Source: Aquimarina sp. MAR_2010_214 (GTDB taxonomy: Bacteria > Bacteroidota > Bacteroidia > Flavobacteriales > Flavobacteriaceae). Taken from it: a stretch of 64,000 nucleotides of DNA. The stretch covers positions 310,001 to 374,000 of the forward strand of contig NZ_PJMS01000001.1 of assembly GCF_002846555.1 (NCBI RefSeq). Reading direction: 5' to 3'. The notes under the pieces are model-generated. The model was not told the origin of the DNA, ran no database searches, and worked only from the letters and a program-made list of their open reading frames with translations. Of this stretch, positions 43,391 through 53,279 are shown in pieces; the stretch's first letter is position 1, and each line of letters opens with the position of its first letter. Both the position numbers and the translations under genes were made by a program.

Positions 43391-46156
43391 TTAAAATTTA
43401 TAGTTAAGTCCTAGTGAAAAATTTATCCCTCTTTGGTAAGATCTCATAACAAATTCTTGAGGCACATCTCTTACTTGTTCAATTTTGGGGTTTAAAAGGT
43501 TGGTAGCTTTGAATTTAATTCCGATTTGGTCATTAAATTTTCGCTCCATAATAAAATCAAGATTTGCAACAGCTTTTTGAACGATATTATTATTAAAATT
43601 TGAACCTATACTAAATACTTTATCAGTCTGATATGCAAACACCATGGTTGCCAAAAACTCTTTCTTATCATTAACACTTCTATAAGTGATATCACTATTA
43701 ATTAAAATAGGTGCAGCTCCTTCTAATTCAGAGTCTTTACCTGTAACAAGAATTCCTTGATTCTCAAGTTTATCTGTGTCTTTGAATTCTAAATTTGTAT
43801 ACATGTATGTTACATTTCCTCCTACACTCAGTTTTTGAGATTTATCATCATCTGTTTCATTTTTATACAAATTCTTTTTTACTTCTATTTCAATTCCTGC
43901 TATGGTAGCATCTCCTAAATTGGCATACGTGAAGTTCCTGTCAGCTGCAGATATACGTTCTATTCTATTGATTGCATCACTAACTTGTTTACCAAATACT
44001 GAAGCTGATATCAATTCATCACTTTGTGGATATATTTCCCATTTTAAATCGATATTATAATTATCTGATGGTTTCAATTCGGGGTTTCCAGATTCTAAAT
44101 AATCAATTCCTTCATATATAAATGGTGCCACTTCTTTAAATTGAGGATATGTATAGGTTTGACTTGCCGAGAGACGAAGTATATTTTTTTCGTTGATGTT
44201 ATATTTTAAGTTAACAGAAGGAAGAAAATAAGTCTCATCGATATTCAAAGGTCCTTCATTATCTCTGTCTGAATTTGTAAGATTGGTAAACCATTCTACC
44301 TCCATTTTCACGTCCTCAAATCTTCCTCCTACACTGGCATAAAATTTTTCAGAAAACTTGTAATCTATACCTAAAGCAGCACTGTTCATAGCTTTATTAG
44401 CATCATATGTAAAAGGATCAAGAGCATTATCTGCAAAGCCAAAACCAGTTGTAAATCTAAAGACATCATTATCTAATCCTGACTGGTTTAAAGTAGTTTC
44501 CAAGTTATTAGGATCAATAACAATAGTACTAGGTAAATTATAATCGAAATAAATGGCTTCAAATTCTCTTGTCGTATTTCTAAAATTATATGCAAGAGTT
44601 ATTTTTCCTTTATTTTCATCTTTCGCTCTTCCTCCAAAATACCTTGTTATTGTTGCTTTAGCATTAAGATCATTTTCTTTAAGGTTGTGATAATAACGAC
44701 TATTATTTCTTGGAGTTCCAGAAGCTAAACGAGTGATATTATCATCGGTATTAATGATAAAAATATTTCTCTTTCTATTAGGTTCATCATTTTTCACCAA
44801 GTTATAAGAGGCTCCAAGATCGATATCAAAAGATTTCCCTATTTCATGTTTTGAAATAAGTTGATTAACATACAAAAGATTTTGGTTTTGGGTTTGTTGT
44901 ACCACTCGAGCCAGTTCTCCATCAGTATCTGCAACGTCCGGTTTTGTTCCTAAATAATCCTGAACTTTTTGACTATTGGAGTGTACTAAAAATGTGTTGT
45001 AAGATATATCATTGGATAAATTTATTTTATACTTAAAATTACCCATTGCCACCTTAGTATTCGAGTAGTCAAATTCTTCGGCACTTGTATAGCTACTCCC
45101 AAAAGTACCATCGTTATTAAAGTTTATTGAACTGCCATCCTTGTAATTATATCCGTTACTAAAAGAACCTACTAAGAACATGGATAGCGAGCTTTCATCT
45201 CCAAAATTATATTTCTTTCCCCAATCCAAGGAAACACCAAGATTCAAGGGTATAATTCCAGATTGATCTGGCGCTAAATTATCATCAAAAGCATACACTG
45301 TTAAATCTGTTAATTTTGGATCCGTATGATCTGCTATTCCGATCCAATTGGCTCCATCTATCATCTTAAAGTCTTTTTTTTCAACAGCTTGAGAGTTTAA
45401 TCCACTTGATACACTCACCTTAAAACCACTTTTACCTTCAAAAACCTTACTATTAATATTTATATTTGCACCTCCTACATCTCCATTTTGGTTATTAGAA
45501 AAGGCCTTACTTACTCCTAAATTTTGAATAATATCTGTAGGGAACAAGTCTAAAGAAATATTTTTATATCTAGGATCATTTGATGGTAACGGAAGACTAT
45601 TTAAGGTTGTACTATTATATCTGTCACCAAGTCCTCTAACATAAACCTTATTAGACCCCTCTTGTTTTGCAACTCCTGATATTTTAGAGGCAGCAGCTGT
45701 TGCATCGCTAACTCCTTTTCGCGAAAGTTCTTCTGCTCCAATTTTTTGTTCAATTTGAATAGCATTTTTCTGTTCTATTAAAAGAGCTTCTTCACGTTCT
45801 CTACTTGTAACCACTTTTATTAAAACTTCTTCTAATGCTGCTGCTGTAGCTCCCATAGTAGCATCTACTACCGCTACTTTGCCCGCCTCTACTACTACAT
45901 TTGGTATTTCTACCGTTTGATATCCCGTAAAACTAAATTGTAACGTATATGTCCCTACAGGAACATCTGTAATCTCATATAACCCATCAAAATCTGTGGA
46001 TCCTCCTTTGGTAGTACCTCCTACAATTACATTGGCAAAAGGAAGAGGTTGATTGTTTGACTCTTTGTCTAATAATTTACCGGCAATTGTTCCGGTTTCT
46101 TGTGCAAAAACAGCACCTAAACAAAGTAGAGCTGCTATCGTAAATAATTTTCTCAT
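43391..46156 (-). CDS. TonB-dependent outer-membrane receptor (copy 2)
   Basis: 921 residues: signal (AVFAQ), an N-terminal carboxypeptidase-regulatory-like beta-sandwich (GTIAGKLLDKESNNQPLPFANVIV, ~22-105), a plug (EQKNAIQIEQKIGAEELS ... KVYVRGLGDRYN ... GANININSK, ~120-240) and a beta-barrel ending in YKF. It imports a substrate using TonB energy. A beta-helix lipoprotein gene follows in place of a SusD. It is about as long as, and closely similar in its N-terminal blocks to, the receptor at 48.0-50.9 kb, so the two pairs come from duplication. Upstream at 46183-46199 lies the shared 17-base motif. Confidence 0.9.
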   Translation of the reverse strand: MRKLFTIAALLCLGAVFAQETGTIAGKLLDKESNNQPLPFANVIVGGTTKGGSTDFDGLYEITDVPVGTYTLQFSFTGYQTVEIPNVVVEAGKVAVVDATMGATAAALEEVLIKVVTSREREEALLIEQKNAIQIEQKIGAEELSRKGVSDATAAASKISGVAKQEGSNKVYVRGLGDRYNSTTLNSLPLPSNDPRYKNISLDLFPTDIIQNLGVSKAFSNNQNGDVGGANININSKVFEGKSGFKVSVSSGLNSQAVEKKDFKMIDGANWIGIADHTDPKLTDLTVYAFDDNLAPDQSGIIPLNLGVSLDWGKKYNFGDESSLSMFLVGSFSNGYNYKDGSSINFNNDGTFGSSYTSAEEFDYSNTKVAMGNFKYKINLSNDISYNTFLVHSNSQKVQDYLGTKPDVADTDGELARVVQQTQNQNLLYVNQLISKHEIGKSFDIDLGASYNLVKNDEPNRKRNIFIINTDDNITRLASGTPRNNSRYYHNLKENDLNAKATITRYFGGRAKDENKGKITLAYNFRNTTREFEAIYFDYNLPSTIVIDPNNLETTLNQSGLDNDVFRFTTGFGFADNALDPFTYDANKAMNSAALGIDYKFSEKFYASVGGRFEDVKMEVEWFTNLTNSDRDNEGPLNIDETYFLPSVNLKYNINEKNILRLSASQTYTYPQFKEVAPFIYEGIDYLESGNPELKPSDNYNIDLKWEIYPQSDELISASVFGKQVSDAINRIERISAADRNFTYANLGDATIAGIEIEVKKNLYKNETDDDKSQKLSVGGNVTYMYTNLEFKDTDKLENQGILVTGKDSELEGAAPILINSDITYRSVNDKKEFLATMVFAYQTDKVFSIGSNFNNNIVQKAVANLDFIMERKFNDQIGIKFKATNLLNPKIEQVRDVPQEFVMRSYQRGINFSLGLNYKF

Positions 46157-46182
46157 TTCGTGTTTTAAATCTTTTACAAATA

Positions 46183-46199
46183 AATACGGTTTTACAGTA
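46183..46199 (-). promoter_or_regulatory. Shared 17-base motif, copy C
   Basis: On the minus strand TACTGTAAAACCGTATT, 27 bases before the receptor ATG. Confidence 0.35.
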
Positions 46200-46612
46200 A
46201 TAGATTTTATGCCACTATTATGGTTAGTTTAAGGGATTGTGATGTAGGAAAAAATAAATAAAAAGGTGAAACCTGTAGGATTTTCATGTGATTTTCATCA
46301 AGGATTTCACACTATTAAATCGTTAATAAGCTACTGGTTTACAAGGAATACTCTAAACAAATTAAGACATTTTGATCTATACCTTATTTGAGTCTCAAAT
46401 GGCTATAGTAATTCAAAATCTATTTTTATAAATTATTAGAGAATTGTTACGAAGGTGTTAAACCGAGTAAATCCATAAAACCTGTCTTAACACTAAGATA
46501 AAATGCTATCACAAAATACAAGATTCTAAGATCAGTTTTCTTTGCGTTTTCAAGCTTCCAAATTGATTCTTAACTATTTATAAATTATTTATTCTGAAAT
46601 ACACAAAAAAAA

Positions 46613-46639
46613 AGAAGCTTGGCGATTAACCAAGCTTCT
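46613..46639 (-). terminator. Rho-independent terminator after the first beta-helix lipoprotein
   Basis: AGAAGCTTGG (46613-46622) / CCAAGCTTCT (46630-46639) with a 7-base loop and a long T run on the minus strand. Confidence 0.9.
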
Positions 46640-46672
46640 ACAATTCAAATACTTAAATTATGGGATATTATA

Positions 46673-48001
46673 TTATTGACGAGTCCAATCTGATGTCCAG
46701 GTATCACTCTCTTGTAATGCTCCAGCATAGTTAGCAGCGTCAAAGAATGCTCCTAATGTAGAAGGATCAAAATTATCTACACCATCTACTGCAGTAGTAT
46801 ATGCATAGGTTCCTCTGAAACCAGTAATTTCAAAACCAGTTGGTATAGCAGAACCTGCACTATTAAATGGAGCACCAGAACCATCTACCGTAAAATTATT
46901 AAAAGCTGCAAAGTCTGCCAGATCAACAGTTGCACCACCATGATCCAAATCAAACGATTTTGCATTATCGATGATAGAATTTTTAACAATTACTTCATTA
47001 TTATTAAGGTTGATCAATGTTTGGTCATCATCAACTTCAATTCCTTTTCCTGGAAATGCTTTGATTATAGCATTGTAAATTGTTACTTTGGTTCCTGCTC
47101 TAAATTCAATTCCTTTATTTTCACCATCACCATCTTCTGCCCCGATTAGAGTGATATTAGATAAGGTAGGATTAGAGAACGGAGCTGCATCAGGTGTAGA
47201 AGATAAATTATCTGCTTCGATTCCTTTATCTCCTCCGGCAGAAGTTTGCTGTGCTATCCAGAATTGCCCATTTCCTATCCATCCATCTGTCCAGTCAAAC
47301 GAATCATCTCCCGCACCGGTCACAATAGCATATTTAAGATTTACTGTACCTCCAAAAAACTCGATACCATCATCATTACCGTTAAAAGCTTGGATATATT
47401 CTAAAGTAGTTCCGCTACCAACACCATATAATGAAAGCCCGTTATATTCTGCATTATCATTAATTTTCCCTCCAGTATACTCTAAACGTACGTAACGCAA
47501 TATTCCTGAGTTATCTGCTGGATCAGTTCCCCCATAGGTAAGGTTTGCAACTTCGGTAGTTGCTGTAGTACCTCTATTGATAGGAGCTTTACCTGCCAAC
47601 AATAATCCTCCCCAATCCCCGGGATTAGGAGTAGATTTATTTGAAGTAAATACAATAGGTTGCGCTGCAGTACCTTCTGCGATGATTTTTGCTCCTTGTT
47701 CAATAGCCAAATAAGAGAATACTCCTCCTGCATCACCTGCGATAATTTTTGTTCCAGCTTCGATCGTTAATGTTACTCCATCTACCACTGACACACCTCC
47801 TCTTAGCTCATACACTTCACTTGATTTTAATGTAACATTTTGTGTAATCTGACCTTCTAATACCTCAGCTCCGGAAGTCTCACCTCCAGTACCTCCCTGG
47901 TTGATTGTGATATCTCCAATATTATCTTCCTGTATGGTACAAGCATTAAACAAAACTGCTGTTCCAATTAATATTCCCGTAAGTAAATTTTTAGTTTTCA
48001 T
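46673..48001 (-). CDS. Beta-helix surface lipoprotein paired with TonB receptor (copy 1)
   Basis: 442 residues. Lipoprotein signal (VLFNAC, Cys21) then a right-handed beta-helix with the same blocks as copy 2: VVDGVTLTIEAGTKIIAG, SYLAIEQGAKIIAEGTAAQP, PGDWGGLLLAGKAPINRG, NGLSLYGVGSGTTLEYIQAFNG, DDGIEFFGGTVNLKYAIV, DDSFDWTDGWIG. It lies 41 bases after the receptor gene, clearly one operon, and has its own terminator. With a Pho-type box before the receptor, it is a candidate capture protein for a phosphorus-containing ligand (inference). Confidence 0.8.
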   Translation of the reverse strand: MKTKNLLTGILIGTAVLFNACTIQEDNIGDITINQGGTGGETSGAEVLEGQITQNVTLKSSEVYELRGGVSVVDGVTLTIEAGTKIIAGDAGGVFSYLAIEQGAKIIAEGTAAQPIVFTSNKSTPNPGDWGGLLLAGKAPINRGTTATTEVANLTYGGTDPADNSGILRYVRLEYTGGKINDNAEYNGLSLYGVGSGTTLEYIQAFNGNDDGIEFFGGTVNLKYAIVTGAGDDSFDWTDGWIGNGQFWIAQQTSAGGDKGIEADNLSSTPDAAPFSNPTLSNITLIGAEDGDGENKGIEFRAGTKVTIYNAIIKAFPGKGIEVDDDQTLINLNNNEVIVKNSIIDNAKSFDLDHGGATVDLADFAAFNNFTVDGSGAPFNSAGSAIPTGFEITGFRGTYAYTTAVDGVDNFDPSTLGAFFDAANYAGALQESDTWTSDWTRQ

Positions 48002-48042
48002 TTTTATATAATGATTAATTTTAATTGTGTTTTCGTTTATAA

Positions 48043-50853
48043 TTAAAGTTTAAAAATAACTCCAAGGCTAAAGTTGATTCCGTTATCAAATTTATAGGTG
48101 GTAAACTCCTGACCTAAATCTTCTTGATCCTGATATCGTTCTATAGATGGGTTTAATAAATTTTTAGCTTTAAGACTTATTTCGACATGCTTTCCTATCT
48201 CATCTTTGAAATTAAAATTTAGCACTCCGAATCCTTTTTCAAAAATATCTCCTACTCCATTTCCACCAGCAGAATACACTCGATCTCCAAAAAGGTTAAA
48301 ATCTAAAGCTGAAGTAATTTTGTGGTTACCAAATTCTTTGGCATACACCACATCTGCATTTACCAGAAAAGGAGAAGCGCCTTGTAATTGTCTTTCTACA
48401 TTAGTTGGAGCAATATTAGAGCCATTAAATGTTGTAATTGTTGGGTCAATTTCTACCTGTGTATACATTACTGTAGTATTAATACCAAAGTTTAGGTTGT
48501 TCCAGATGGTTTCTTCTATTTTAAAAAGATTACCCAAATTCTTTCTGTATTCTAATTCTGCTCCAAAGATTATAGCATTATCAGAATTTATGAATGTGTT
48601 TACATTTGAAGCTGACGCTACATATACTTTTTCGATTGGGTTTTCTATATATTTACCAAATAATGTAGCCGCTACCAATTCGCCAGTTTGTTCAGGGAAA
48701 TGTTCCCATTTGATATCAACATTATAGTTATCAGAATTACTAAGAATAGTATTTCCCAGAGTAGCTTCGGTAACATCTTCATCTAAGAAAGGTGCTATTT
48801 CTGTGAATTTTGGCAGTGTAACCGTTTTACTAGCTGCAAAACGAAGGTTTGATGTTGAGTTTAATTCATATTTCAAGCTTATACTAGGAAGGATAAAAGT
48901 TTCGTCAATCTTTTGTGTTTTGAAAGGAGACGTCTCTAAATCCTGTTGTTCTCTATAAAATATATTTTGCTCAAACAATTCTGCACGAACACCTCCATTG
49001 AAAGTTAGTTTCTCTGTGAACGCATATTGTAAATTTGCATATCCTGCAATGGTTGATAAATCTGCTTCGTAAATTCTTGTTGGATTAAGATTTTCTAAAA
49101 CAATGTACTCTCCTCTAAGGAAATTAGTTTCGTTTAGTACTGCATCTGGATTATTAAAATCTACATTTTGATTTACAAGACTATTAAGGTTGTAGTTTAA
49201 CTGATTAGATTCAAAATCTCTATCTTTTGATCTTGCTGCTAATCCAACAGTAAGTACATTTTTAAAATTATCATCTTCATCCTTTCCGAAATTGATATCA
49301 AAATCAATCTTACCAGAATAATCATTTTCATTTAATTCCTGATAAAAACGTTGGTTGTTTGCTAAATCCGGACTTGTACGATTTCCTAAAACAAGATTTC
49401 CATTTTGTAATTCTGTAAACACCAATTGACGTCTGTCTGGTATTAGGCCCTTTGCTTTATTATAAGCAACTCCCCAATTTAACTGATATTTTCCTTCGTT
49501 AAATCTATGTTCTCCTGTAAGTTGCTGTGTAAACAGGTTATTTTGTTCATAGGTCCCTCTTCTAAGGCGAATACCAACATCTGTATCTTCACTACTAACA
49601 CCATCTGTAAACTCTCTAAGTTCGTCTTCGGTATCATTAACAAACAAGGTAGTTGCAAGAATCTTATTACTACTGTTCCAGCGGTATCCTAAACTTCCTA
49701 ATATTGTAGTGTTAGTAAAATACTCATATCGATCTACATTCTTAAAGTTTCCTATTCCAGTAATACTTTCTCCTTGAGAGTTAAAAGCAGCCTGATTACC
49801 TCCAAGAGCTGTTCTATGGCTTTGATCAAATGATGCTGTAACCAATACATCTAACTTCTGATCTTCTGCAATTGTGAAGGTTTTACCACCAGTAACACTC
49901 ATCCCTCCATCGGGAGCATTAAATCTTTTTACCGGATTAAAAGAAGTATCAAAAGGATAATAATCAATTTGTGTACTATTATAATTATAGTTCGGAATGT
50001 CTAAGAAAACAGGAACTCTTCTTGATCCATCATCTAATCCCCATTCATCGTATTGCCCACCATTAAGTAAGAAAAAATCATTACTAATAGCATTAGAATT
50101 TACTCCCGAACTAAAACCTACTTCTAAAAAACCTTTTCCAGGACGGTCCTTGGTGTCAATATTTACACTTGCTCCTGCAAAATCACCATATATATCTGGA
50201 GAATACGTTTTATAAATCCCTAAATTCTCAACTATATCGGTCGGAAATATCCCCAGATCAATAAGTTTTAACTTTGGATTTAATGATGGAATAGGCAATC
50301 CATTTAAATAGGCATTGTTATAACGATCTCCTAATCCACGAACATATAATTTATCACTCTGCTTAGAAATACCTGTTGCTTTAGTTAAACCAGTTGCAAC
50401 ATCACTTACTCCTTTTTTAGAAAGTTCTTGCGCACCTATCTTTTGTTGAATAGTTACCGCATTTTTTTGTTCTAATAAAATAGCTGCTTCAGATTCTTTC
50501 TTAGTCGTGGTTTTAATTATAACCTCATCTAATGCAGCTGCACTAGCTGCCAAGGCTGTATTGACTGTAGTAGTCTCATTTGATTTTACGATTACATCCT
50601 TAACGTCTAAAGTTTCATATCCTATAAAACTAAACTCTAGTACATATGTCCCTGGTTCTAGATTTTCAATAGTATATAAACCATCAAAATCTGTTGTCGT
50701 TCCTTTAGTTGTTCCTTTAACTAACACATTAGCAAAAGGCAAAGGTTGATTATTAGATTCCTTGTCTAACAATGTTCCGGTAATCGATCCGGTTTCTTGC
50801 GCGAAGAGTATTCCTACAAAAAATAACGCAAAAAGTGTAACAATTTTTTTCAT
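48043..50853 (-). CDS. TonB-dependent outer-membrane receptor (copy 1)
   Basis: 936 residues: signal (ILFAQ), N-terminal regulatory-like sandwich (GSITGTLLDKESNNQPLPFANVLV, ~22-105), plug (EQKNAVTIQQKIGAQELSKKG ... KLYVRGLGDRYNNAYL ... GASVNIDTK) and a beta-barrel. The N-terminal blocks nearly match those of the 43.4-46.2 kb receptor; the barrels differ more, so the two may take up different ligands. It is the first gene of a two-gene unit with a beta-helix lipoprotein. Upstream are two TGTTA pairs with 11-base period in mutual phase (50894/50905 and 50938/50949). Confidence 0.9.
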   Translation of the reverse strand: MKKIVTLFALFFVGILFAQETGSITGTLLDKESNNQPLPFANVLVKGTTKGTTTDFDGLYTIENLEPGTYVLEFSFIGYETLDVKDVIVKSNETTTVNTALAASAAALDEVIIKTTTKKESEAAILLEQKNAVTIQQKIGAQELSKKGVSDVATGLTKATGISKQSDKLYVRGLGDRYNNAYLNGLPIPSLNPKLKLIDLGIFPTDIVENLGIYKTYSPDIYGDFAGASVNIDTKDRPGKGFLEVGFSSGVNSNAISNDFFLLNGGQYDEWGLDDGSRRVPVFLDIPNYNYNSTQIDYYPFDTSFNPVKRFNAPDGGMSVTGGKTFTIAEDQKLDVLVTASFDQSHRTALGGNQAAFNSQGESITGIGNFKNVDRYEYFTNTTILGSLGYRWNSSNKILATTLFVNDTEDELREFTDGVSSEDTDVGIRLRRGTYEQNNLFTQQLTGEHRFNEGKYQLNWGVAYNKAKGLIPDRRQLVFTELQNGNLVLGNRTSPDLANNQRFYQELNENDYSGKIDFDINFGKDEDDNFKNVLTVGLAARSKDRDFESNQLNYNLNSLVNQNVDFNNPDAVLNETNFLRGEYIVLENLNPTRIYEADLSTIAGYANLQYAFTEKLTFNGGVRAELFEQNIFYREQQDLETSPFKTQKIDETFILPSISLKYELNSTSNLRFAASKTVTLPKFTEIAPFLDEDVTEATLGNTILSNSDNYNVDIKWEHFPEQTGELVAATLFGKYIENPIEKVYVASASNVNTFINSDNAIIFGAELEYRKNLGNLFKIEETIWNNLNFGINTTVMYTQVEIDPTITTFNGSNIAPTNVERQLQGASPFLVNADVVYAKEFGNHKITSALDFNLFGDRVYSAGGNGVGDIFEKGFGVLNFNFKDEIGKHVEISLKAKNLLNPSIERYQDQEDLGQEFTTYKFDNGINFSLGVIFKL

Positions 50854-50893
50854 TTAACTTGTTCTGAAATTCCCGGCAAAGAACGACAGGCAG

Positions 50894-50953
50894 TGTTAAA
50901 TGTGTGTTATTCAAAAATTAATTATGTATCATATTAATGTTAGAAAATTGTTA
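50894..50953 (-). promoter_or_regulatory. Pho-box-like repeats upstream of TonB receptor
   Basis: TGTTA (TAACA on the minus strand) at 50894, 50905, 50938 and 50949: 11-base steps, the two pairs 33 bases (3 x 11) apart. This matches the PhoP/PhoB type of direct repeat. Confidence 0.5.
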
Positions 50954-51180
50954 CCTCACATTGTTTATTGAATGTTTTCTCAACATTAATTCAGTGTTAT
51001 AACCACACTTAAGCTGTTACAAGCAAACAATTAACAACAACAAAAAGCTTCTTAAAAAGACTCCCTTTATTGTTAAGAAAACATATAACATATCAGTAAT
51101 GTAAAAAAAATGAAATATATCTTAGATTGAAAAGTCAAATCAAAGAAGTAATATCATTCTTTTTTGAAGGTATGGTAAAC

Positions 51181-51214
51181 AAAAAAAGACTCCCATATCG
51201 GAAGTCTTTTTTTG
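51181..51214 (-). terminator. Rho-independent terminator after MORN-repeat gene
   Basis: AAAAAAAGACT (51181-51191) pairs with AGTCTTTTTTT (51203-51213), giving a T run on either strand. Confidence 0.8.
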
Positions 51215-51235
51215 TTTATTTTTTGTAATAAAAAC

Positions 51236-51595
51236 CTAATTTTTATAATTCACAACTACATTGTCTTTACCTGACCAAGTTGTTACATCAGCGATTTGGT
51301 TTTTATCATAGTTTACTTCTGATAATTTTTCTGCATTCCAGAAAAACCATTTCCCTGTTTTTACTCCATTGTTGTATTGCCCCATGGCAATTTTCTTTCC
51401 AGTAGCATCATACGATTTCCATTCTCCATGAAGCACTCCTTCATTATTATAGAATCCTTGTTGTCTTACTGTTCCATCTTCAAAATAAAATGTTCCTTTA
51501 ATCTGATCTCCCTGCTTTTCAAAAGTCGGTTTTACATCCTGAGCCATTACAGTTGCAGAAAATAAAATGGCCATTGCTACTATTATCTTTTTCAT
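51236..51595 (-). CDS. Secreted MORN-repeat protein
   Basis: 119 residues: signal peptide (SATVMAQ), then MORN_2-type repeats (GTFYFEDGTVRQQGFYNNEG, LHGEWKSYDATGKKIAMGQYNNG, KTGKWFFWNAEKLSEVNY). Such short proteins are common in Bacteroidota and sometimes called YwqK-like; function is unknown. It lies within the phosphate island, and a Pho-type triple repeat is 72-105 bases upstream, so it may share that control. Confidence 0.8.
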   Translation of the reverse strand: MKKIIVAMAILFSATVMAQDVKPTFEKQGDQIKGTFYFEDGTVRQQGFYNNEGVLHGEWKSYDATGKKIAMGQYNNGVKTGKWFFWNAEKLSEVNYDKNQIADVTTWSGKDNVVVNYKN

Positions 51596-51666
51596 GATTT
51601 TAAATATTTTAGATTATTTGGGATGTCGACTTATACTATAAAAGTAGTATTTATTTTACATTTAAA

Positions 51667-51693
51667 CAACATTTACGTAACATTAAATTAACA
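51667..51693 (+). promoter_or_regulatory. Pho-box-like triple repeat in the MORN/ChrA divergent region
   Basis: CAACA, TAACA, TAACA at 51667, 51678 and 51689, exactly 11 bases apart, with TGACA 22 bases further on. The repeats are oriented on the plus strand, ~175 bases before the ChrA ATG, ~72 bases before the MORN gene on the other strand. Confidence 0.5.
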
Positions 51694-51867
51694 TTAATCG
51701 TGCAATTATTTGACATTTAACACCTTAACCAATGCTAATCTTTACTTTTTATACTATTTATAATCATCAATCTCATACTATTTTTGGTACTACGACTGGT
51801 ATTATATTTATATTTTTGATGACATTAAATCACCTGTGTTACTCCATAAACCTATTATTGGATTTGA

Positions 51868-52998
51868 ATGAATAAAAAGAAAAAGCTTATTGAGGTCGCT
51901 ATTGTTTTCTTTAAGTTAGGTTGTTTTGCTTTTGGTGGTCCGGCAGCACATATTGCCATGATGGAAAATGAAATAGTTGATAAGAGAAAATGGATGGATA
52001 AGCAACATTTTCTAGATCTTATTGGAGCCACAAACCTGATTCCTGGTCCTAATTCTACCGAAATGACCATGCATTGCGGCCATGAGCGTGCTGGTATCGC
52101 AGGTCTACTTGTTGCTGGAGCATGTTTTATTTTTCCAGCAGTAGTTATTACGGGAGTTTTGGCCTGGTTCTATACTTCTTATGGACAACTACCCGAGGTA
52201 ACTCCTTTTATTTCTGGAATCAAACCTGCTGTATTAGCTATTATTTTATCGGCAATTCTAAAATTAGGGAAGAAAGCATTAAAAAACTGGGAACTAGGTA
52301 CAATCGGAGTATTAGTGCTAATTTTTAGTTTATTGGGCGTAAATGAAGTTATTGCATTGTTAGGTGCTGGTCTTTTTGGAATATTATATTTTTATTCTAA
52401 ATCTAAATTAAGTACTTCGTCTAAATCTGTTGCTCCGTTTTTCATATTTAAAATTGCTACGCTTACTTTTATCAAACTTTCTTCTATTAAAGTTTTTTGG
52501 ACATTTTTTAAGGTTGGCGCTATATTATATGGTAGTGGATATGTTTTGTTTGCCTATCTGGATGCAGAATTAGTAACAAAAGGATGGTTAACCAGACTAG
52601 AATTGATAGATGCTATTGCAGTTGGGCAGTTTACACCAGGCCCTGTTTTATCTACTGCAACCTTTATCGGTTATCAATTAGCAGGGTTTTGGGGAGCTAT
52701 AGCAGCTACAATAGGAATCTTTCTTCCTTCTTTTCTTTTTGTATTACTTCTTAACCCACTAGTACCTAAAATGAGGAAGTCCAAAATACTTGGTTATTTT
52801 CTCGATACTGTAAATATTGCAGCGGTGGCCATCATGTTATCAGTATTATTTGTGATGTCTTTAGATGCTTTAATCGACTGGAAAGCAATAAGTATCGCTT
52901 TAGTAAGCACTAGTATGATTTTTGGAATTAAGAAAGTAAATCCAATGTGGATTGTACTTGGCGGATCATTTCTCGGATACGTGTTAAGTCTTGTATAG
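51868..52998 (+). CDS. chrA: ChrA-family chromate/anion transporter
   Basis: 376 residues with two CHR halves: the first has FKLGCFAFGGPAAHIAMME and GATNLIPGPNSTEMTMHCG, the second FFKVGAILYGSGYVLFAYL and VGQFTPGPVLSTATFIGY. CHR proteins move chromate or other oxyanions out of or across the membrane. Its place in a phosphate island suggests an oxyanion link, but the natural substrate is not shown. Two terminators follow. Confidence 0.9.
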   Translation: MNKKKKLIEVAIVFFKLGCFAFGGPAAHIAMMENEIVDKRKWMDKQHFLDLIGATNLIPGPNSTEMTMHCGHERAGIAGLLVAGACFIFPAVVITGVLAWFYTSYGQLPEVTPFISGIKPAVLAIILSAILKLGKKALKNWELGTIGVLVLIFSLLGVNEVIALLGAGLFGILYFYSKSKLSTSSKSVAPFFIFKIATLTFIKLSSIKVFWTFFKVGAILYGSGYVLFAYLDAELVTKGWLTRLELIDAIAVGQFTPGPVLSTATFIGYQLAGFWGAIAATIGIFLPSFLFVLLLNPLVPKMRKSKILGYFLDTVNIAAVAIMLSVLFVMSLDALIDWKAISIALVSTSMIFGIKKVNPMWIVLGGSFLGYVLSLV

Positions 52999-53039
52999 AG
53001 CCATTTTTAACGATAGCTTAAAGTTTTGGTAACATAAAA

Positions 53040-53069
53040 ACTCGCCAAATAAAATATTTTTGGCGAGTC
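53040..53069 (+). terminator. Hairpin after chrA
   Basis: ACTCGCCAAA / TTTGGCGAGT, 10 pairs, no strong T run. Confidence 0.6.
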
Positions 53070-53136
53070 GTAAGACGACATTTGTAGTTTCAAAAAATCA
53101 TATTAGTTTTTGTCGACTTAGATTTTTGAAATACAG

Positions 53137-53163
53137 GGCTAACCGAAAACGGTTAGCCTTTTT
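53137..53163 (+). terminator. Strong rho-independent terminator before the porin gene
   Basis: GGCTAACCG-aaaa-CGGTTAGCC then TTTTT; it separates the ChrA transcript from the porin gene. Confidence 0.92.
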
Positions 53164-53211
53164 CGTTTTGCATAAATACTCAAAAAAAACATTTTAATAT
53201 AATTATTATAA

Positions 53212-53240
53212 AACATTAAGTTAACATTAAGTTAACATAG
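53212..53240 (+). promoter_or_regulatory. Pho-box triple repeat upstream of OprO/P-like porin
   Basis: Three AACAT(TAAG) units at 53212, 53223 and 53234 (11-base period), reading TTAACATTAAG twice, like the TT(A/T)ACA-N5 boxes of PhoP. The last unit is ~40 bases before the ATG. An imperfect -7 element (TTTG ends at 53254) follows. Confidence 0.7.
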
Positions 53241-53279
53241 ATACAGGTTATTTGCAAGCGACAAAAACTAGTATCGATT

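Larger units (their letters stand above)
46157..46672. other. 516-base intergenic region between receptor/lipoprotein pairs
   Basis: It has no gene. It holds the shared motif at 46183-46199, one TGTTA pair with 11-base period at 46445-46460 (290 bases from the receptor, so of doubtful use), and the terminator at 46613-46639. Confidence 0.5.

Noticed and set aside
46445..46460. TGTTA pair with 11-base step as Pho box for the second TonB receptor
   Set aside because: It lies ~290 bases from the gene and has only two weak units; chance is likely.
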